Positions 60,083 through 64,000 of a stretch of DNA of 64,000 nucleotides are shown in pieces. The DNA is taken from the NCBI RefSeq assembly GCF_037572415.1, contig NZ_JBBHLB010000004.1, positions 1 through 64,000 on the forward strand. Reading direction: 5' to 3'. The DNA is from Flavonifractor porci. GTDB taxonomy: Bacteria; Bacillota; Clostridia; Oscillospirales; Oscillospiraceae. The notes below the pieces were generated by a model. It ran no database searches and was not told where the DNA came from. It was given only the letters and a program-made list of their open reading frames with translations. A program made the translations under genes and the position numbers. Position 1 is the first letter of the stretch. Every line of letters starts with the position of its first letter.

Positions 60083-60310
60083 ATGAAAAAAAGATATAAA
60101 AGCGATAAGCCTGTATGTCTGTTTGCGCTGTATGTCATATTTGTTGCCACATACGGCTGCCTCTGCTGGGCGTTTCCTGAGTACAGACGATGGATGTTTC
60201 CGCTTTGGTATCAGATGACCGCCGTGCTTTGGCTTGCCCTGGCTGTTTTGGCAGTCAGATTGATGCAGCGAAAGAAACAGATCGGCAAAATCAAATCGCG
60301 AAGGACGTGA
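60083..60310 (+). CDS. two-span membrane protein
   Basis: The protein has 75 residues directly after mgtC (TAG-ATG). Two spans (VCLFALYVIFVATYGCLCWAF and MTAVLWLALAVLAVRLM) with basic ends. Unknown, but tightly coupled to the cluster. Confidence 0.65.
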   Translation: MKKRYKSDKPVCLFALYVIFVATYGCLCWAFPEYRRWMFPLWYQMTAVLWLALAVLAVRLMQRKKQIGKIKSRRT

Positions 60311-60313
60311 AGG

Positions 60314-60646
60314 ATGATGAATGGTATCTGCATCTTTTTTTGCGCACTGTTTATTCTGATGGGCGCCGCATTTGCCTGCGGTAAAGGTCCTATGTATCTT
60401 TCGGTTTGGAACAGCATTCCGCAGCAGCAAAGGGCGAAGATGAAAATCAAGCCTCTTCGCCGTAACGCTGGAGCGATGATTGCGCTCAGCGGCTTGATTT
60501 TTGGGGGGAAGGGCGTGTGTTCAGACCTTGATGATCATTGGTTCGTATGGGCCATGATCTTATGGCTGATTGCGGCGGGCGTGGATGCTTGGTATCTGTC
60601 AAAAAGCGGTCGCTACCAAACCCAATCATCCGCAACGCGGTTTTAG
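60314..60646 (+). CDS. DUF3784-like membrane protein
   Basis: The protein has 110 residues, 3 bp after the previous stop. Spans near residues 4-22, 52-68 and 76-94; the KMKIKPLRRNAGAMIALSGLIF segment resembles DUF3784 proteins of Firmicutes. Function unknown. Confidence 0.65.
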   Translation: MMNGICIFFCALFILMGAAFACGKGPMYLSVWNSIPQQQRAKMKIKPLRRNAGAMIALSGLIFGGKGVCSDLDDHWFVWAMILWLIAAGVDAWYLSKSGRYQTQSSATRF

Positions 60647-60680
60647 ATAGAGATCCCATAAAGACAGTGAGGTGAATGGC

Positions 60681-60854
60681 ATGGACTCCGACGGCAGTCC
60701 GGGCAGACATGGAGCGGCGCGTGGCGGCGGGAGTTTCCTGCCTCCTGTGCCTCCCTGTTTGCCTCCCATAAAAACGCAAGGAGGTAAGACCAATGAACAA
60801 GAAAGAGACACGCGTGGCTGCCCGGCAGGCCGCCGAAAAGGCGGTCATTCGTGA
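60681..60854 (+). CDS. proline-rich upstream ORF overlapping mgtA
   Basis: A 57-codon frame with TGAGGTG 6 nt before its ATG, containing LPPVPPCLPP near codons 23-32. It overlaps the ATPase start by 62 bp, and the Pro stretch ends about 35 nt before that start. Proline-codon leaders control mgtA in enterobacteria. Here the same logic is plausible but unproven. Confidence 0.45.
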   Translation: MDSDGSPGRHGAARGGGSFLPPVPPCLPPIKTQGGKTNEQERDTRGCPAGRRKGGHS

Positions 60855-63558
60855 CGAGCAGAACCGCCGCATACAGTATGCGGCAACCAATCCCATCAAG
60901 GTGGTGCTGAAAGACCTGCATACCGCGCTGTGCGGTTTGGATGAGGAAACGGTGGCCCGGAATCGCAGTAAATACGGCAGCAACAAAGTGACCCGTGAAA
61001 AGAAAAAATCTCTGATAAAGCGTTTGGCAGACGCATTTATTAACCCGTTTACCGCAATTTTGTTTTGTCTGGCTCTGGTCTCTACAATGACCGATATGAT
61101 TTTTCCCTACTTTTCACTGTTTGGAAGTGCACCGGAGGACTTTGATTGCCTGACCGTGGTCATCATTCTTACAATGGTGTTTATTTCCGGTACGCTTCGT
61201 TTCGTCCAGGAATCCAGAAGCGGCAACGCGGCGGAAAAACTGCTGGCCATGATCACCACCACCTGTACGGTTACCCGCAGAGGGGAGGAAAAAACAGAGA
61301 TCCCAATGGATCATCTGGTAGTGGGCGATATTGTTCACCTGTCTGTGGGCGATATGATCCCCGCTGATGTTCGCATTTTGGAGGCCAAGGACCTGTTTAT
61401 CAGTCAGGCCAGTCTGACCGGAGAGAGTGAGCCTGTGGAAAAAACGCCTCATATCAGCCAAGCGGCAGAGAGCGTGACGGATTATACGAACATTGCCTTC
61501 ATGGGCAGCAATGTGGTTTCCGGCAGTGCAAGTGCTGTGGTGGTGTGCACAGGCGATCACACGTTGTTTGGCTCTATGGCGTCCGCGGTTGCGGGAGAAG
61601 CGGTGGAAACTAATTTTACCAAGGGTGTGAACGCGGTTTCCTGGGTGCTGATCCGTTTTATGCTGGTTATGGTGCCGCTGGTGTTTTTCATCAACGGCAT
61701 TACCAAAGGAGACTGGCTGGATGCCTTTTTGTTCGGCATCTCCATCGCGGTGGGACTGACTCCGGAGATGCTTCCCATGATCGTGACCACCTGTCTGGCC
61801 AAGGGCGCGGTCTCCATGAGCAAGAAGCAGACCATCGTGAAGAACCTGAATTCCATTCAGAATTTTGGCGCGATCGATATCCTTTGTACCGATAAGACCG
61901 GAACGCTGACTCAAGATAAAGTGGTGCTGGAATATCACCTCAATGTAAACGGTGAGGATGACACCCGGGTATTGCGTCATGCGTATCTCAACAGCTATTT
62001 TCAAACCGGCTACAAAAACCTGATGGATCTTGCAATCATTCATAAAACGGAAGAAGCAGAGGCGGAGGATCCCAGGCTGATCGATCTGTCTGAAAACTAT
62101 GTGAAGGTGGACGAGATCCCGTTTGATTTTACGCGCCGGCGGCTGACCACAGTGGTACAGGATCGAAAGGGAAAGACCCAGATGGTGACCAAGGGCGCTG
62201 TGGAAGAGATGCTTTCCATTTGTGCTTTTGCAGAATATGGCGGGGACGTGCAGCCGCTGACCGATGAAGTGCGCCGCCGTATTCTTCAGACCGTGGACGA
62301 CCTGAATGAGAAAGGATTCCGCGTCCTTGCCATTGCCCAGAAGAGCAATCCGTCTCCGGTGGGCGCGTTTGGCGTGAAGGATGAATGTGATATGGTGCTG
62401 ATCGGATATCTGGCCTTCCTTGATCCGCCCAAGGAATCTACCGCGGACGCCATCAGAGCGCTGAAAGACCACGGTGTGATTACCAAGATCCTGACCGGCG
62501 ATAACGACAAAGTGACGCGGACGATCTGTAAGCAGGTGGGACTGAAGGTGCGCAATATGCTGCTTGGCTCCGACTTGGAGAAAATGAGCGATGCGGAACT
62601 GGCAAAGGCCGCGGAATCCACCGACGTATTTGCCAAGCTGACGCCTGAACAGAAAGCGCGTGTGGTTTCCGTTCTCAGGGAAAATGGCCATACGGTGGGC
62701 TTTATGGGTGACGGGATCAATGATGCCGCGGCCATGAAAGCGGCTGATATCGGTATTTCCGTGGATACCGCCGTGGATGTGGCAAAGGAATCGGCTGACA
62801 TTATCCTGCTGGAAAAAGATCTGATGGTGCTGGAGCAGGGCATTATTGAGGGGCGCAAGACCTACGCCAACATGATCAAGTACATTAAGATGACGGCATC
62901 CTCCAACTTCGGCAATATGTTTTCAGTGCTGGCGGCCTCTGCCCTGCTGCCTTTCCTGCCCATGATGAGTGTGCATCTGATTTTCCTCAACCTGATCTAT
63001 GATCTGTCCTGCACGGCCATTCCATGGGACAATGTGGACGAGGAATTTATTGCAAAACCCCGGAAATGGGATGCGTCCAGTGTGGGCAGCTTTATGATTT
63101 GGATCGGGCCAACCAGTTCCATTTTCGATTTTACAACCTACCTGTTTATGTATTTTATATTCTGCCCGATGTTCATCTCGGGGGGGGTGCTGTTCAACGA
63201 TCTGCCCGCCCATTTCAGCGGTACAGAGCTGGCGATGATGCAGGCGCAGTATATTGGGCTGTTCCAGGCCGGTTGGTTTGTGGAATCCATGTGGAGCCAG
63301 ACCCTTGTCATTCACATGATCCGCACGCCAAAGCTGCCCTTCCTTCAGAGCCGCGCCTCCGCTCCGCTGACGCTGCTGACCCTGACGGGAATTACCGTAC
63401 TTACCATCATTCCCTTTACACACTTTGGCGCGGTGCTTGGATTTGTGGCGCTGCCGGCGGCGTACTTTGCATACCTGATCCCCTGCATCCTGCTCTATAT
63501 GATTCTGGCGACCAGTTTGAAAAAGGCCTATGTGCGGCACTACGGCGAATTGCTTTAA
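60793..63558 (+). CDS. mgtA: MgtA-type P-type ATPase (second copy)
   Basis: The protein has 921 residues, AAGGAGG upstream. DKTGTLTQD, TGESEPVEK, GDGINDAAAMKAADIGISVDTAVDVAKESADIILLEKDL and the C-terminal FLNLIYDLSCTAIPWDNVDEEF..P..WDA region are those of IIIB Mg2+ importers. Full length for MgtA (~900). Only moderately similar to the copy at 56135, so the two are old paralogues. A 50-residue peptide gene follows. Confidence 0.93.
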   Translation: MNKKETRVAARQAAEKAVIRDEQNRRIQYAATNPIKVVLKDLHTALCGLDEETVARNRSKYGSNKVTREKKKSLIKRLADAFINPFTAILFCLALVSTMTDMIFPYFSLFGSAPEDFDCLTVVIILTMVFISGTLRFVQESRSGNAAEKLLAMITTTCTVTRRGEEKTEIPMDHLVVGDIVHLSVGDMIPADVRILEAKDLFISQASLTGESEPVEKTPHISQAAESVTDYTNIAFMGSNVVSGSASAVVVCTGDHTLFGSMASAVAGEAVETNFTKGVNAVSWVLIRFMLVMVPLVFFINGITKGDWLDAFLFGISIAVGLTPEMLPMIVTTCLAKGAVSMSKKQTIVKNLNSIQNFGAIDILCTDKTGTLTQDKVVLEYHLNVNGEDDTRVLRHAYLNSYFQTGYKNLMDLAIIHKTEEAEAEDPRLIDLSENYVKVDEIPFDFTRRRLTTVVQDRKGKTQMVTKGAVEEMLSICAFAEYGGDVQPLTDEVRRRILQTVDDLNEKGFRVLAIAQKSNPSPVGAFGVKDECDMVLIGYLAFLDPPKESTADAIRALKDHGVITKILTGDNDKVTRTICKQVGLKVRNMLLGSDLEKMSDAELAKAAESTDVFAKLTPEQKARVVSVLRENGHTVGFMGDGINDAAAMKAADIGISVDTAVDVAKESADIILLEKDLMVLEQGIIEGRKTYANMIKYIKMTASSNFGNMFSVLAASALLPFLPMMSVHLIFLNLIYDLSCTAIPWDNVDEEFIAKPRKWDASSVGSFMIWIGPTSSIFDFTTYLFMYFIFCPMFISGGVLFNDLPAHFSGTELAMMQAQYIGLFQAGWFVESMWSQTLVIHMIRTPKLPFLQSRASAPLTLLTLTGITVLTIIPFTHFGAVLGFVALPAAYFAYLIPCILLYMILATSLKKAYVRHYGELL

Positions 63559-63575
63559 GAAAGGGGGCATTACCT

Positions 63576-63728
63576 GTGCACTGGAATAAAACTTGGATGG
63601 ACCTCTTCGGAACCACAACGCTGTGGGGCGTGGATATGGGTTTCTGGGTAGCGATAGGGGTTGTTTTACTGATTGTTATATTGATGAATGTGGTGTTCTG
63701 GCGTATGAAGCCTAAAAAGAAAGATTGA
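63576..63728 (+). CDS. 50-residue membrane peptide downstream of mgtA
   Basis: GTG start after AAAGGGGGC, 17 bp after the pump stop. A short polar N-terminus, one helix (GFWVAIGVVLLIVILMNVVFW) and a basic end RMKPKKKD. Size and position recall the small regulators MgtR/MgtS of MgtA in enterobacteria, but no homology can be shown. A terminator follows. Confidence 0.65.
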   Translation: MHWNKTWMDLFGTTTLWGVDMGFWVAIGVVLLIVILMNVVFWRMKPKKKD

Positions 63729-63794
63729 CCCTACTCCGTGGGCCGGCAGAGCAGATGGAAATGCCGCAGGACACTCGGAAATCACATATAAGCG

Positions 63795-63834
63795 TAAAAG
63801 CCACCTGCGTGCTGAAACACGCAGGTGGCTTTTA
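63795..63834. terminator. bidirectional terminator closing the magnesium cluster
   Basis: TAAAAGCCACCTGCGTG pairs perfectly with its complement around CTGAAA. T runs on both strands serve the convergent genes. Confidence 0.88.
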
Positions 63835-63887
63835 CTGTACGATTGGTAAGAAGGGGAAGGCATATTCCATACCTGTGGAACGGGCCG

Positions 63888-64000
63888 CTACTTCCTGCGG
63901 GGATGAAGGCCGATGACGAAGAGGATGGCCGCGGCGCACAGCAGGGCCAGCAAAGCGGGCCAGGTGCCACGGGAGGCCTCCAGCGCCAGGCCCGGTGGGG
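63888..64000 (-). CDS. C-terminal end of a membrane protein (partial)
   Basis: On the minus strand the last 37 codons read PPGLALEASRG, then the hydrophobic WPALLALLCAAAILFVIGL and a basic end HPRRK before TAG. This is a classic C-terminal membrane anchor with a positive stop-transfer end. The rest lies outside the window, so the protein is unidentified. Confidence 0.5.
   Translation of the reverse strand, partial: PPGLALEASRGTWPALLALLCAAAILFVIGLHPRRK

Overview
The window is a GC-rich chromosomal segment from a Firmicute, most likely a gut Clostridia of the Oscillospiraceae type. The evidence is a large SRP RNA with a 5' Alu domain, strong Shine-Dalgarno sites, and a Mef-type resistance gene carried on a serine-recombinase element typical of gut Firmicutes. 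About 50.5 kb is a prophage, itself interrupted by a second mobile element.

Host left flank (1-1816): the 3' part of rsgA, a SAM methyltransferase, and tRNA-Ala(CGC) on the minus strand with two broken copies of its 5' half. Prophage (1832-52376): it has imperfect terminal inverted repeats, is flanked by a 15-bp direct repeat, and encodes an IS30-family DDE transposase at its right end instead of a tyrosine or serine integrase. It sits directly upstream of the SRP RNA promoter. Gene order: accessory/early genes (1.9-14.6 kb: HTH protein, DUF6273 proteins, HD hydrolase, transglycosylase, HUH protein, DNA methylases, OGG1-like glycosylase, DUF5131, DUF1064, DUF1492), a structured non-coding gap, lambda-type packaging and head genes (15.2-21.7 kb), tail and P2-like contractile baseplate genes (29.4-41.6 kb), a tail fibre, a diversity-generating retroelement (DGR), lysis genes (47.5-49.9 kb), and a divergent control region followed by the transposase.

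The most interesting system is the DGR at 44.2-46.4 kb: a variable repeat at the 3' end of the tail-fibre gene, an Avd-like accessory protein, a template repeat (TR) with 12 Asn (AAY) codons, and a reverse transcriptase with YMDD and GxxxSQ motifs. VR/TR differences in the fibre fall almost entirely at template adenines. A second, remote target gene (7587-8255) carries a clear variable repeat 36 kb away, and a third gene (2223-2855) carries a diverged relative. All three are followed 24-27 nt after the stop codon by a GC-rich hairpin with a GNRA loop, which the template lacks.

A 7.6-kb integrative mobilizable element (21640-29263; serine recombinase, MobV relaxase, RepA-N protein, Cys-rich protein, XRE regulator, Mef-like efflux pump with an attenuator leader) has split the DUF2190 capsid-accessory gene. 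A nonsense codon in the gp25-like baseplate gene and a G9-tract frameshift in an MT-A70 methylase are two further lesions. The prophage may therefore be damaged, or dependent on excision and slippage for function.

Host right flank (52392-64000): SRP RNA, dnaX, ybaB, a DUF1275 membrane protein, tRNA-Ala(GGC), then a magnesium-transport cluster: two MgtA-type P-type ATPases, an orphan winged-helix regulator, MgtC, small membrane proteins, a proline-rich upstream ORF overlapping the second mgtA, and a 50-residue membrane peptide after it. The window ends in the 3' end of a minus-strand membrane-protein gene.
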